DNA of 64,000 nt from Lonicera japonica. Its lineage: Eukaryota; Streptophyta; Magnoliopsida; Dipsacales; Caprifoliaceae. The DNA lies in NCBI GenBank assembly GCA_021464415.1, contig CM038471.1, forward strand, positions 31,531,234 through 31,595,233, in the 5' to 3' direction. Both the position numbers and the translations under genes were made by a program. Shown piece after piece: positions 21,519 through 32,883 of the stretch; position 1 is the stretch's first letter, and each line of letters starts with the position of its first letter. The notes beneath the pieces were generated by a model that saw only the letters and a list, made by a program, of their open reading frames with translations, had not been told where the DNA came from and searched no databases.

Positions 21519-23272
21519 TCAAACGCGCTTCGACATGCTCCCACTATCACCCGAGACTTCTTCAGGAGTAAGATCAACTACTGGGATGGCCTGAGGAGGA
21601 GGAACAACAACCTGAGAAGGCCTTGTCGACTGAACAGGGGCCGTGGGATGGATCACTAAAGATCGAGAACGCCTAGATGTCCAATTGCTACTCTTTCGAG
21701 ACTCCGTACAGGTACGAGAAGAAGTCAGTGGGTCGTCTGCCCGCAGAGAAATATCGATCGCCCTCTGGTAATCATGCATATATACCGTGGGGTCTCGACT
21801 AACGAACTAAAGAAGGTTCCAGTTGTAGAGATATTGGGCATGCAAGGCTCTCAGGTTCGCCGCACGAACACTTACCCGCTCTAAAAGACATAAGATAAAA
21901 GAATTAGCACAGGCAATAAATAAATATGGAGGAGCATCAAGAGAAAGTCAAGTTTATACCTCATCTCCTGTACAACCACCTAAGTAATCAAAAGTGTCCT
22001 CGGGAAGGGGATACTCAGGCACCGTGTATCGACGTAAACCAGCGCCAACGTAAGAAATATCTCGGGGTAGTAAGGGCAGATCTACTATTGGAACAGTGAA
22101 CCCGCAAGAGCTGCAGTGGAGGTAGACCCACCCTCCTCACATATCGGGAAGAGAGGAGGCCTGGAAGATGAAACGCCAACTCCTGGAGATCAAGCTGGAG
22201 GGCCCATAACAGTCGGCGATAGCATGGTGAGAGTAGCATACGTTCGTACACCCGGAGGATCGACAATAGCCGTCTTTCTCAAAGGTGGGACCCCACTAGA
22301 AGGTGTGGCTGCCTCAGTAGGAGGGGTCCGCTAAAACTGCTCATAATCGGCCCCAAAGTCCTCAGGTTCCAACGACCTCTCTGAGAAACTAGCACCTCCT
22401 CTCCTTGCGGCCTCAGCCTCGTCAAAAATACCCCTCGGAGATACCAAAGGACCCGTAGGGAACTCGAAACCCTCAGCCTCGACACGCTGCTCCTCCACAG
22501 GCGTTGTCCGAGGTGGCTGCTCGAGAACCGCCATCGTCCTACCTCCCTCACCCCCTTAAGTCTATCACCCTCGGCAGCAGCAGGAACACCACTTTCTCCC
22601 TTAGGGTCCTCATCGTCGGAATTAGGGATGTTGTCCCTCTGATTGGGGACATGCGACAAGTGTCCTGGGACCGTCCTAGACAAATGAGACTGCCCTCGTA
22701 TATAGTTAGGATCATCACCCAACGCTCGGTATCGCTCATAAAAGACCTGACCTCAAGTCCCCTTTCGCTCCCTCATCAAGTAGCGGGCAACAAAAATAGC
22801 ATAGTCACCCTCCTCTATAAAGGTCTGGAAACTTAGAACGTCCACCAGAGTCTGCACCGTCATCGGATCAATCTTGCCCGTCCGCCTAAACAAAACTGGT
22901 GGAAATAACGAAACCCAAAGGCCACTAGGCCGGTGTGTGCTGGCGAATAACCCTTTCACAAAGATAGAAGTGGAGACCATACTCATCCCTGATCAACCGC
23001 CTAGTCCGGGATGCGGTCAGAGCACGGGCATACCCGAAATGGAAACCCAGATCACCCAATCTGAAAAGAAAATAAATTTCATTCAGTTATTTATGTTATT
23101 ATTATTTATCAAAACAGAATAAACGAAGTACTAAAATACTTACGTGATCCTCTAACAGGTCATGGACCGCAGTCGCGCCAATCTCTCGGGTCCTATATAC
23201 GTAAGGAGTCCTGTAGTTCCCCGCTATGAACCGGCGGAGAAGAGGAAACTGATCCTCGTTCTCAAACTAACT
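21519..23272 (-). pseudogene. Antisense plant-mobile-domain gene, 3' exons only
   Basis: Three exons can be placed by comparison with the copy at 48763-52366. Exon 23272-23144 reads RRFIAGNYRTPYVYRTRE and ends at a GTAAGT donor. Exon 23060-21960, after a TTTTCTTTTCAG acceptor, reads GFHFGYARALTASRTRRLIR, TFIEEGDYAIFVARYLMRE, YIRGQSHLSRTVPGHL and a proline/acid-rich tail, and ends at GAG/GTATAA. Exon 21880-21519 reads LYNWNLL, MHDYQRAIDISLRADDPL and ends TPEEVSGDSGSMSKRV-stop. PMD proteins are plant nuclear factors (MAIN/MAIL type) also carried by transposons. The 5' exons with the PMD core are missing, and stops and a frameshift near 22890 are present. Sequence similarity ends near 23330. Confidence 0.72.
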
Positions 23273-23330
23273 CTGAAAACCAAGTGTTAAAACAAAAAAT
23301 CAAGATGAAGGGCACGAGATAGCCTACCAA

Positions 23331-25435
23331 CTTCTCACAACCTCAATGTGAGGTTATGAACTAATTTGTATGTTTTAATTAAGAATTAATGTTAGGGTTT
23401 TTAGAAGAATTTGTGTAGAAGAAGAATATAGAGAGAAATTAGAGATTCGAGAATATAGAAGAAAGAGAAGAGAGAGAAGAAGAAATAATAGAATAATTCT
23501 CATTTTCTACCTCACCCAATAGTCCTCTCACCTCTTATATCCCCATCCTCAAGGAGATGGGTTCGAGTCTCATGAAGTGCATGTGAAAACACTATTGATC
23601 ATCTATTGAATGAAAGAAAAAGAATTAGAAAATCAAGATGAAATCTCAAACAATATAAGTGCAAATCTATCAACAAATACGATCAATGCGAACAAAATCT
23701 AAACATATTTAGATATTAAAAAATAGAACAATAATAATAACACATTGTAACTTAAGATTGGATAGTAATAAAAGTTTCTTAAAGAATTTAATGACATTTG
23801 ATCTTAAATCTTCAATTCCCTTTGATCATCAAAACACACATAAATATATAGAGATAAAAAAAATCAAGCGAGATGAGATTACGAACATATAAGAACTTAG
23901 GTATGAAAGCTAAATCACCATAGCAACTCGAATCGAACCCTAATTACTATTACAAATTGATCCTCACAAGACTTTAAATCTCTCAAGTAGGAGAAGGAAT
24001 TAGAATGCTCAAATTAAACACAACTTATATATATAGATTAAATGATTTGCACAACCTAAGAAATTTTTGGGTTCTAGTGTGTAAAAAACGTATGTATGTC
24101 AAAAAAAAATAGAAGAATAAATGTTATATATATATTTTTGAACACAAGTGCAGAATATATATCAAATAAAATAACCAATGGCACAGATAAAAAGCTGATC
24201 TCAAAAAAAAAATGATTTTAGTAAAACCATTTAAAATTAAAAAATGCATTTTTACCATGCAATTTACAAAAATATGGTTTTTCATTTGGATTAAGACCTG
24301 CCACCATTGATAAGAATTAATCCAACGACTAAATAATCCAAATAAAGATAACTTGAATGGTAAAAAAAAAATTAGCTCACAATATCTGGCCTATTTTAAA
24401 AAACTAACCAATCAAATGACGCATTTCAAACTTGGACAAAAAAGACACGTGGATGAACAAGCGAGGGACAAATTTCAAACTTCAGGGGGTTATTCTTAGA
24501 AGTTTTCAAAATTCAGGGGTTATTTTCTAAGGTTTTTCGCCTAGTTTTTAACGGAGTATTCAGTTTTGGACGAGTGAGGGACAAATTAAAAAGTTTAAGG
24601 ATGCTTCAATCGAAAATTAAATTTTAGGGACGAGTGAGAGATATTGATCAAACTTTAGGACTCATTTTTATTAATTACCTTAAAAAATCTATGTGTGAGA
24701 TATACTCTAGAGTCAAACGATTAAAGCCTCGGATCAAAGATAACCAACTTATACTAACTAATTAGACTGGGCAATAAAATCAAAGCCGAGCAAACTATGT
24801 AACTTGAATCCAAACTTATATGCACCAAGTTAACTAAGACAACATCATTTCAAATATACATTTAATAAACCCAAACAAGACAAAACACAAAATAAGTCCA
24901 GATAACAAATCAAGCCAAATTAGTATTTTATTTTTAAAATAACAAATTTCCAATTTAACAATTCTAGAACTTTCTTTCAAGAAATAAATCACAAACTAAT
25001 ATGAGAAGAAATTTTATATCTGAACTTCCAACTGATTGTACTTTATGCCAAATATAGGGATGCTGCGCTGGTGTATACTTCTAGACATAAATGAATTGAT
25101 TCGAATATGTTCAAAATTTTGTAAGCCGAAATGTGGTACCTTCACACCTTCTCAAAAATCACGATCTACTATCCACCCAAGTAGAGGTAGCAAAATTTGA
25201 GCAGGTTATAATTAGACAACTGAGTCCGTTTGTTAAAAATCCAACCCAACTTATTAATTTATTAGGTTAAATTGAGTTCTTATTAGGTTGCCCAACAACC
25301 TAATATCAAATATCCCAAGTCCGAACATATGGCAAAAAAAAAGCGCAAATGATTGACAGTGGCGTTCTACTCTCTTTCTCACACACACATTATCGTATCT
25401 CTCCTATTTCTACTAAATGTTTTCTTATTTTTTTC
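23331..25435. other. AT-rich DNA after the Tat element, no gene seen
   Basis: The element-derived sequence stops near 23330 without a 3' LTR. The rest is AT-rich, with a GA-rich run at 23440-23490 and a stretch at 24470-24660 made of repeated ACAAATT-AGGGAC-type words that look like an old repeat. No frame or RNA gene could be supported. Confidence 0.5.
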
Positions 25436-25610
25436 AATTACCTATACAAATGAGCGGTGGAGGTGGCCCAGTGGTAAGCCCCTCCCCCGAACTCCCGGGC
25501 AACCGGGGTTCGAGTCTCACCGGCTGCATTTCAGCAGCTCCCCTTTCCCCCTTCTCCTTAGAAGTAGGAAATTTGATGTGTTCAAAAAAAAAAAAATTAC
25601 CTATACAAAT
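25436..25610 (+). mobile_element. tRNA-derived SINE with 16-bp target duplication
   Basis: The body is 25452-25594. GTGGCCCAGTGGTAAG (25463-25478) matches a Pol III A box and GGTTCGAGTCTC (25507-25518) a B box, with about 35 bp between them as in tRNA-derived SINEs. The body ends in a TTCAAAAAAAAAAAA tail. The flanks are an exact 16-bp direct repeat, AATTACCTATACAAAT, at 25436-25451 and 25595-25610. The perfect duplication points to a recent insertion. The head cannot fold as a full tRNA, so it is not a tRNA gene. Confidence 0.93.
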
Positions 25611-25951
25611 AATAAACTCCTCATAATTTGTTATCGAAAATTAATTTGGACCAACCACTTAGGGTTTTTAATTTTGAGTGGAAGAAAAAGAAGAAACTCT
25701 TAACATCTTAAATTAATTCAAAGGTAATATTAACAGGCTCTCTGTTCGATTCATTGATTCTCTTTGTCCCTGATTTTGATTTTGATTTGAATTGGTATTG
25801 AGCTAGTTTCAATTAATGGGTTTTAATAATTTAATATATTTGAATAATTTTTTTCTATGGTTTTAGTAAATGTAATTAATGGTTAACTCAACCCCCTATT
25901 GTCGTGTATATACATGTGTTTATACATATAAACACATAACTACATAGGAGT

Positions 25952-26643
25952 TAGGGGTGTTAAAGGCAATCCGAAAACCGACCGACCGAACCGAACCGAT
26001 CCGCAAAATCCCGAACCGAAAAAAAAACCGAAACGTTTGGTTCGGGTTTGGGGTAAGTTAATCTAAAACCGAACTAAACCGAATTATGTATAAGAAAAAA
26101 AAATATTAATACATACTTTAAGGGCACACGTTAATTATACTATAATTAAAAAATGTGACATTTTTTTAAGAATATATTTTTTATTAATTGCATATTATGA
26201 TAATCTTAAAAAAATAGTCATTAGCGCGTGCCTTTATTATTTAATTAATTACATAATGCTAAGATTTTTTTATCACATACATGATATAAAAATAATTCAT
26301 CATTTTATTTAATATGTTTTATTCTTATAAATGTACAAATAAAATTGTAATTAAATAGAAAATATGATATTTATATGTTGCTCCTTGTTTCTAAAAAATA
26401 ATCACTTTAATTTGAATATAAATCATTATTACATTACTATTAGTATTATATTTTTATGTTAAATTGATTTAAAAAAAAAAACATATGTCAAAACCGAACC
26501 GAAACCGAACCGAAAAGTTTGGTTCAAGTTTGGGTTTCGAAGATTTAGAAACCGAACCGAACCGAAACCGAACTTTTATATTTGGTTTGGGTTTGGGGTA
26601 CGTACATTGCTTTCTACCCCAACCGAAACTGAAAACACCCCTA
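25952..26643. mobile_element. Non-autonomous hAT-type element (692 bp), 8-bp TSD
   Basis: The ends are TAGGGGTGTTAAAGG on the left and, on the other strand, TAGGGGTGTTTTCAG on the right. They are flanked by an exact 8-bp duplication, ATAGGAGT, at 25944-25951 and 26644-26651. An 8-bp target duplication with TAGGGGTG-type ends is the hAT signature. Both ends contain clusters of CCGAACCGAA words, which are subterminal repeats. There is no transposase frame, so it depended on another element. Confidence 0.92.
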
Positions 26644-26651
26644 ATAGGAGT

Positions 26652-28328
26652 GATGTTCACTTTGGTCAATTGGTGTGAATAGGCGGCATGGTAGTCACTA
26701 ACTTGTTAATTTTTTATTTATTTACTTTTTAATATTAAGTTAATGGGCCAACCCGTTAAGAGGCTAACCCCAACCCGCCCATTTTGCCATTTCTACATCA
26801 GCAACACTTCTAGTACCATTTTTAATTTCTTATTTTGTCAACATTGTATACTAAATAAAGTGTGAAATCGTCAATTATAGGTCGTGGTTTTCTTAATTTG
26901 CAAGCCCTCTATCCTAAAACAAGGAGTTTGCTAAGCTATTGTGTGATGTAAAGCTGGATAATTTGTTTTAGGACATAATCAATCGATTATATTTTCACAA
27001 TGACAAACAATTAAGTTGTATCTCTAGCCATTAATAACGTTTAAACTACTATATCCATTGAAAATGTATGAAAATCAAACATGAGCTTTTAATTTAAAAC
27101 ATAGATAGTGTTAGTTTACCATTTTAGTTTTCATTTTGGTAAAAAATATATTTTGTCATGAAGCAATTATTTATGTAAAAAATAACTAACAATTTATAAG
27201 CTAAATATGGATTAAACATAAATTTTCCCAACATCTTGAAAACAAACAAACCAAATGAAATATTTGTTATATTCTTTGTTTGAATGTCATTTTTCACGGG
27301 ATTATGATAGAAAGTGGAACAGATGTTCTTGAACTAAAATATTGCTAAATTTAAAATGGGGTTGGAAAATGTGAATATCTCAATTATGTTGACAAAATTA
27401 AAAGAAAAGAATGTACAATTGATAATGGTTGCAAGTTGAATATTACTCAATTATTTATAACTAGTCAGCAAGAAATGATAAAAGAGAAAGTTGAGAGAGA
27501 TTTTTTTAGTGACAAATTTGCCTTTAAATACGTGCCTTTACTTCGTTTCTTTTCTTTTTTCCAAGGAAAAAAAGAATATTACTTTTTCTACTCTCTTATT
27601 CTTCCAAACGAAATGAAAGAAAGAAAATAATGATACTTCATCTTTTTTTCCTCGTCTCTCACAAAAACACTTTCTTTTCCATCATTTCTCCTCTAGACTC
27701 CTAAACTCAGCCTAAGGAATGGGACACTATTGCATGCAAAAAATTGCATATCCAATTACTTCAATGTGCTCATCATGTCACCTCATAACTTGGCTTTGAT
27801 ATTTATGATTTTTTCCCAACAACGAAAGAGGCAATGCTACAATTGCAAACCAATGCCTAAAACCAGCCATTAATTACAAAATAAAACCTGAATATCTCCT
27901 TCAATGAGAAGAGAAAAAAATGCGAGTAGAACAGTGCAGGAGAAACTATACAAAGAACCCAAAAGATTGCTAAACGATTAAGCCAACAGAAGATGGCAAA
28001 AATAAATTCTCTGAATTCGCCAAGAGCTACAAGGGTTGAAGAAAAACAACCTCATGTTGCTAATAAGCCAGCTACAATAAGAATCACATCAATAGCAGAA
28101 AAACAAGCATCATAACAAGGCTTTTATTTCAGTAACATGATTGCGCGCAACAAGCTTCAAAATTACCAAAAGACCCATCATTAAGCACCCCAAAAGAATC
28201 CATCCAAAATTAGACTCCTATAATCAATTGGTATTAGATTCATTTGATAAAATTAGATAAGACATTGACGTAATAAAAACATGAGACAAAAGGGCATAAT
28301 TTTCATAAAATAAAATATCCAACAATAT
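26652..28328. other. AT-rich intergenic DNA, no gene seen
   Basis: No frame longer than about 65 codons is convincing, and none shows a domain. No RNA gene, element end or strong repeat was recognised. Confidence 0.5.
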
Positions 28329-29112
28329 CGGTGTGTCTTTACAGTTGCTTATTATATTAGAATAGCAACCGTCATGCTAGAGTTAGTAATTATTGTAGGT
28401 ACAGTAACCAGAGCCTTCAACTTATAACATCTTGCATGTATGCCATCATGTATACAATTCCGTGCAGTCATGTTTTATTTTCTCCTTTTTTATCAATTTT
28501 TATGTTAATCTACTACTTCCTGGTTATGTTACTTTCTGTTTGAGATATCTACTGGTAGAGTCAATAACTACTATACTTTTATCTTACTTGGGTTTCGATG
28601 GACTCATTCCACATGGAAAGGCTATATGAATAACTTTGGTTAGTGGCCTCTATTCCGTGGACTTGGAAAGGGTTTCTGGGTCACTTGGGTGTGATATACC
28701 CACCAATGGTTCGAGTCATCGTAATATTACCACCAAAAACCTTCACGCATAGTTTCACCTTTTGTCTTAGCATAGTTCTCACTAGCAGTCATCTGCCGTT
28801 TGTGGGTGATCCATATCAAAAACATTTCCACATTTAATAAGTTCATAGAACCCAAGTCGGATAGAAGTTCATCAATTATTAAATATAATAGAACACATAC
28901 CAAAACCACAAGTATCATTATCCAGGAAGTAGCACATTAACATAAAAATTGATAAAAGAAAAATAAGAAAAATAAAACATGGCCGAACTGAATTGTTTAA
29001 ACTGAATGGCAATAGTGGACATGCCTAACGTTATAAGTTGAAGGTTCCAGTTATCATACCTACATAATTATTAACTCTAGCGTGCCGGCTGCAGTTCCAA
29101 TATAAGTGAGAC
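28329..29112. repeat. Large imperfect inverted repeat (foldback)
   Basis: The left arm (about 28329-28625) and right arm (about 28828-29112) are reverse complements with many mismatches. Examples are TATCAATTTTTATGTTAAT at 28491 against its complement at 28933, CTTCAACTTATAA at 28415 against TTATAAGTTGAAGG at 29032, and CTACTTCCTGG at 28511 against CCAGGAAGTAG at 28921. The loop is about 200 bp. No target duplication was found. It could be a foldback transposon, two oppositely inserted copies of one repeat, or a hairpin-transcript source. Confidence 0.75.
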
Positions 29113-30328
29113 ATGTCCTATAGTAGATCCTCCATGGCCATCAGTATTGCTCCTACACCAAAAATAAATTATGTTTCAAAAGTTCATCATTTTGATAACT
29201 ATAAATTGTAAAGCAAGGAATAATAACTCCTATGAACTAAATCATCTGAAAAACATGCGCATACTAATATCTACTCAATCCATAACGTTCAAAAGGCGAT
29301 GGACCCGAATAATAAAATGCACAACTAAGTTCCTAAAACACAAAATAAATTTTTTCTTCCCTGAATAAGAACCCAAGTATCTCATAGCTACCATTGCACA
29401 TTTACAATTACGAGTCATCAAAGCTCAATTGCATGTTATGTTGCTTAGCCAGCACCAGAAAATCGCAATGTCTATACATGGTAAAAGTCGATGCGTAATT
29501 GTGAGTTTTCAAATTTTCAGATGTAGATAATCTCAGAATAGGATAACATATAACATATCTATACAAATTAATGCTGCACAACAGATAATTTTATTTAGAG
29601 AAAATAACAAAACAAAAGAAAATCATTCCAAAACAAAAAGAAATCTCATGCAAAACAGAACTTATCAAGAAGTGCAATTACATTGATATAAGAAGTAAGG
29701 TAAGCAAATGAAATTTTGCATAAATCATATGGGAAAGTAGCAGAGTTTTCTCATATATTGACTACTATGCATTAAATATTTTTTCCAGGTCCATAATTAA
29801 ATTAAATTTCTAAGGGTGTGTATGTTTGTTCAGTATTATAATTTAATTGGATTTCCGGACATGTTTTTGGAACTAAATAGAAAATTGGGTTCTTTAATTG
29901 ATATATATTATATGAGATTGAATGAGTCTTCTATAATTGCTGTAAATGAAAACCAATTATATGGAAACAAAATACATGGGAAGGCGATTATGAATACTTG
30001 GAAAATCGGAAACTTAAGGTAAACAAACCACTTTCTGCTTAGAAACTGGCTTAATGAAATTTGCATAATTTAACATCACTATAAACGATTTTTTTGAAAG
30101 TTTCATGTTGGTACATCCTAGAGTTGTAGGCAAACAAATTTAATTATGAGATAGAGAAAAACGTAATTAATAGTCCACTGTATTTCCCCATCTATAAAAA
30201 TCATAATTGATGTAAATCTAATATTACTGTACGGAGAATTAGACCATTTTACTAAAGCATTTATGCAAGAGAAAATAAATTTTAAAATAGCAAAAGCTTT
30301 TATTAAATACCATATTACTAGCCATAAC
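29113..30328. other. AT-rich intergenic DNA up to the assembly gap
   Basis: No domain-bearing frame was found. A 68-codon frame at 29816-30022 has no recognisable motif and biased AT-rich codons, so it is not annotated as a gene. Confidence 0.5.
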
Positions 30329-30428
30329 NNNNNNNNNNNNNNNNNNNNNNNNNNNNNNNNNNNNNNNNNNNNNNNNNNNNNNNNNNNNNNNNNNNNNNNN
30401 NNNNNNNNNNNNNNNNNNNNNNNNNNNN
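30329..30428. other. Assembly gap (100 N)
   Basis: Exactly 100 undetermined bases, the convention for a gap of unknown size. It adjoins a retroelement LTR, so the break was probably caused by a repeat. Confidence 0.98.
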
Positions 30429-31156
30429 CACAAGACTAGGCAAGTGTCATTCTTGTATAGTTCAATCTTTATTTCTTGATCTCTAAGTATAATTAATCCA
30501 AAACAAATGACATCTCATTTGTGCATGGCCATGCAAATATTAATTACACTTATCAAGGGGCCCAACGATATCTCTCTCAATATATGAGAGTGACAAATCC
30601 CATCTTGATCAACCACATACCTCTACATAGTTCATAGTATGCTCGGTCATCATCTTTATAATTACTCGGTCAAGAGCAACGTTTGATAATGCCTGACATG
30701 CTAATCCCTATGTTGGTAACCCATGGCGATCTCAGGTCTGAGGATAATACGATATCACAAATGGGGACATCACTGTTGACATTATGTAACACTCCTCGCA
30801 GTGTCCCCAAAGCGGGTCAGTCCATACCTTGTTCCCTAACAAGTATCAGTATGTTCAGCTTGATATCTCCATATCCATGACTTGTGGAACATAGTCATCA
30901 GCTGACCCCATACTCTAATCATTATATCAATGTGATCCTAGGTTATTGATACTTGATTAGGGACATCTAAACAATATTATTATTACATTACTAGCATCCC
31001 ACAATCTAGTCACGTACTTGATGAACTAGTATTAATAAATATTATTTACAAGAGATTATAAAGTAAAATAAATAAACTTTATTAATAAAAATAAGCATAA
31101 GATATCCAAGTACAAATCATAATCTATGAATAGTCCTAGGACATATCTCTTTCAAT
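30429..31156 (-). mobile_element. Partial or solo LTR, Copia-type
   Basis: On the minus strand the block starts near 31156 with TGAAAGAGATATGTCCTAGG, an LTR-like TG start, and extends left to the gap. Its middle (ACACTCCTCGCAGTGTCCCC, CCCATGGCGATCTCAGGTC) resembles sequences I associate with plant LTR retroelement ends. No internal genes are seen. The left end is lost in the gap, so solo or truncated cannot be decided. Confidence 0.55.
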
Positions 31157-31600
31157 ATCACATGGAGTTCTGATTGGTTGGACATCTTCCGGGATGCTAA
31201 AGTGACAAACCTGTTCTCACACACTTGCATCAATTATGATCAACTAACCGGAGGGGCTCATTGATGCAAATTGGAGGCGTACTTAAAAAATTATGGTTTG
31301 AAGAAATGTGGTTCAAAATGTAAGAATGTGCAGAAGTTATTGATAGAGAGTGGAGCAGTGATGAGGGGTTTCAGCGGGTCTGCAACAGAACAAAAGCATC
31401 AGTATAGATGAGCTAGATTCGCGGGTGACAGAGGCAATGAAATGAACAACACTCTCCTCCTGTAGCTCAATAGTAGTGAGGTATACTCCACTTATTTTGG
31501 TAGAATTATTCGTACTCAGTATGGAGATCGTCTCCACAAATTTTGTCAAAAACTTCAATCCAAAGTTATCTTTGTAGAGCACATGGTACCCTCCATATAT
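31157..31600 (+). repeat. Dispersed repeat, copy of 40470-41130
   Basis: CTGATTGGTTGGACATCTTC, TATGGTTTGAAGA, AATGTGCAGAAGTTA, GAGTGGAGCAGTGATG and CAATGAAATGAACAAC occur in the same order here and at 40474-41090. There the unit is the tail of a PPR pseudogene. This copy lacks the PPR part, and its left side is joined to an LTR at about 31157, suggesting insertion into the repeat. Confidence 0.75.
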
Positions 31601-32659
31601 ATTAATTTGCTACTATAAGCTAGATTTTTCAAGTGGACTCCACCCTTTAGATATTTGGAGGATTTCATTAACTTGTATGAAAGATATACCTATTAAACTT
31701 TTTCATCTAAAGTTAATGTTTTTATACTTTGCGTTAGCACTGGTTATATCCTTCAATATCATTTATCCTGTAGAGCACCTATGGCTATTGTGAAAGCCCG
31801 AGGAGCTGCTTCTACAACTTCTACATATTGCTGTGATGTATTATGCTTCTTGATCAGCATTAGAGATAAATACACGTGTACAAACTTTACCCATCACCTT
31901 TGTACAGCTTTGGTGCAAACAGGATTTCGATTTCTTAGACACTGGCGATATAGAGAGGGAAGAGAGTATTAGGCCTGGATTATTGGAGAAAGCAATCAAA
32001 GAGTCAAAGATCTCATTAATTATAATCGAAGGACTATGCCGTTTGCATATGTTTCCTTGACGAACTTGTGTTGATACTTGAATCCAAAATAACCTCTGGA
32101 CTTGTAGTTTTGCTGGGATGGAATTGAAAAGGCAAGCTGATGGGTAAGTTCCAAACAAGTCATTTCGTATGCACCATTTTTTGCAAGAGTTGAGATATTT
32201 TCTTATGCTTTATTTAACACTTTAACCAACTATTTAACAAATTCAATGCGTTTGCAGTCGCGGGAGTTGGATTTTTAGGATATTAGGAGTGTAGAACTAC
32301 CAGGTGGGTGCATACTACAAAATTTTTAACTGCTTTTTTAAGACATTTTGTTTATTTTTCTGCTAGAATTTGTATTTTTTTTAGTGATATATTTGTTCTA
32401 CTTGCTAAGCGATTTACATTGCAATTAGGTAAGATCCTAATTAAACAAGTCATTTCACATGCACCATTTTTTGTACGAGGTGATATATTTTTTCATCCTT
32501 AAAGAAAGTCAGCATGATCCTTACAGCCGGGTAGTTGTGGGCAATAGAATATATATAAATATATAAGGACCACGTACAACTACTTAATTAATTTTTTATA
32601 CTTTAATTATTTAACACTTCAACCAATTCAATGAGGTTTGCATTCTCATGGTGACACTC
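31601..32659. repeat. Intergenic DNA with a diverged direct duplication
   Basis: AACAAGTCATTTCGTATGCAC at 32154 and AACAAGTCATTTCACATGCAC at 32445, followed in both cases by TTTAACACTT-CAACCAA and CAATG-GTTTGCA, show two similar blocks (about 32150-32260 and 32440-32645). No coding frame is convincing; the 63-codon frame at 31781 has no known motif. Confidence 0.5.
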
Positions 32660-32883
32660 CACTACACCAAAAGCCATGATTTCATTCGCCCCATAACAGA
32701 TATGTAAGTGCACGTTTCTTATTTTATGAGAGCTGAGTATAAATTTGAAAATGCCTTACTCACACCATAAGTACCGAGTATGTATGTTTATACTTGGCTT
32801 GTCATTAGGCGAATAATATGCACTTACTCACTTATCATCGGGTGAATGAAAAGTAGAATATTATCAAGTGTTTTTTTGAAGTG
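32660..32883. mobile_element. Possible short CACTA-type remnant (224 bp)
   Basis: The left end reads CACTACACCAAAAGCC, a classic CACTA terminal word, and the right end on the other strand reads CACTTCAAAAAAACACTTG. Between them lie repeated TTACTCAC and GGCGAAT/GGGTGAAT words. No 3-bp target duplication was found (CTC against CAA), so the call stays tentative. Confidence 0.45.

Noticed and set aside
23530..23600. B-box-like GGTTCGAGTCTC at about 23560 as a second SINE
   Set aside because: No A box at the right distance, no A-tail and no target duplication were found.
25452..25525. tRNA gene (A and B boxes present)
   Set aside because: No acceptor stem can be formed; the A-tail and 16-bp target duplication show a SINE.
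28727..28918. 63-codon minus-strand frame in the inverted repeat
   Set aside because: It crosses from loop into arm and has no domain; probably chance.
30239..30433. Frame spanning the N run
   Set aside because: Half of it is undetermined sequence, so it carries no evidence.
32660..32883. Confident CACTA transposon
   Set aside because: Terminal words fit but the 3-bp flanks differ (CTC and CAA), and the element is only 224 bp; kept only as a tentative feature.
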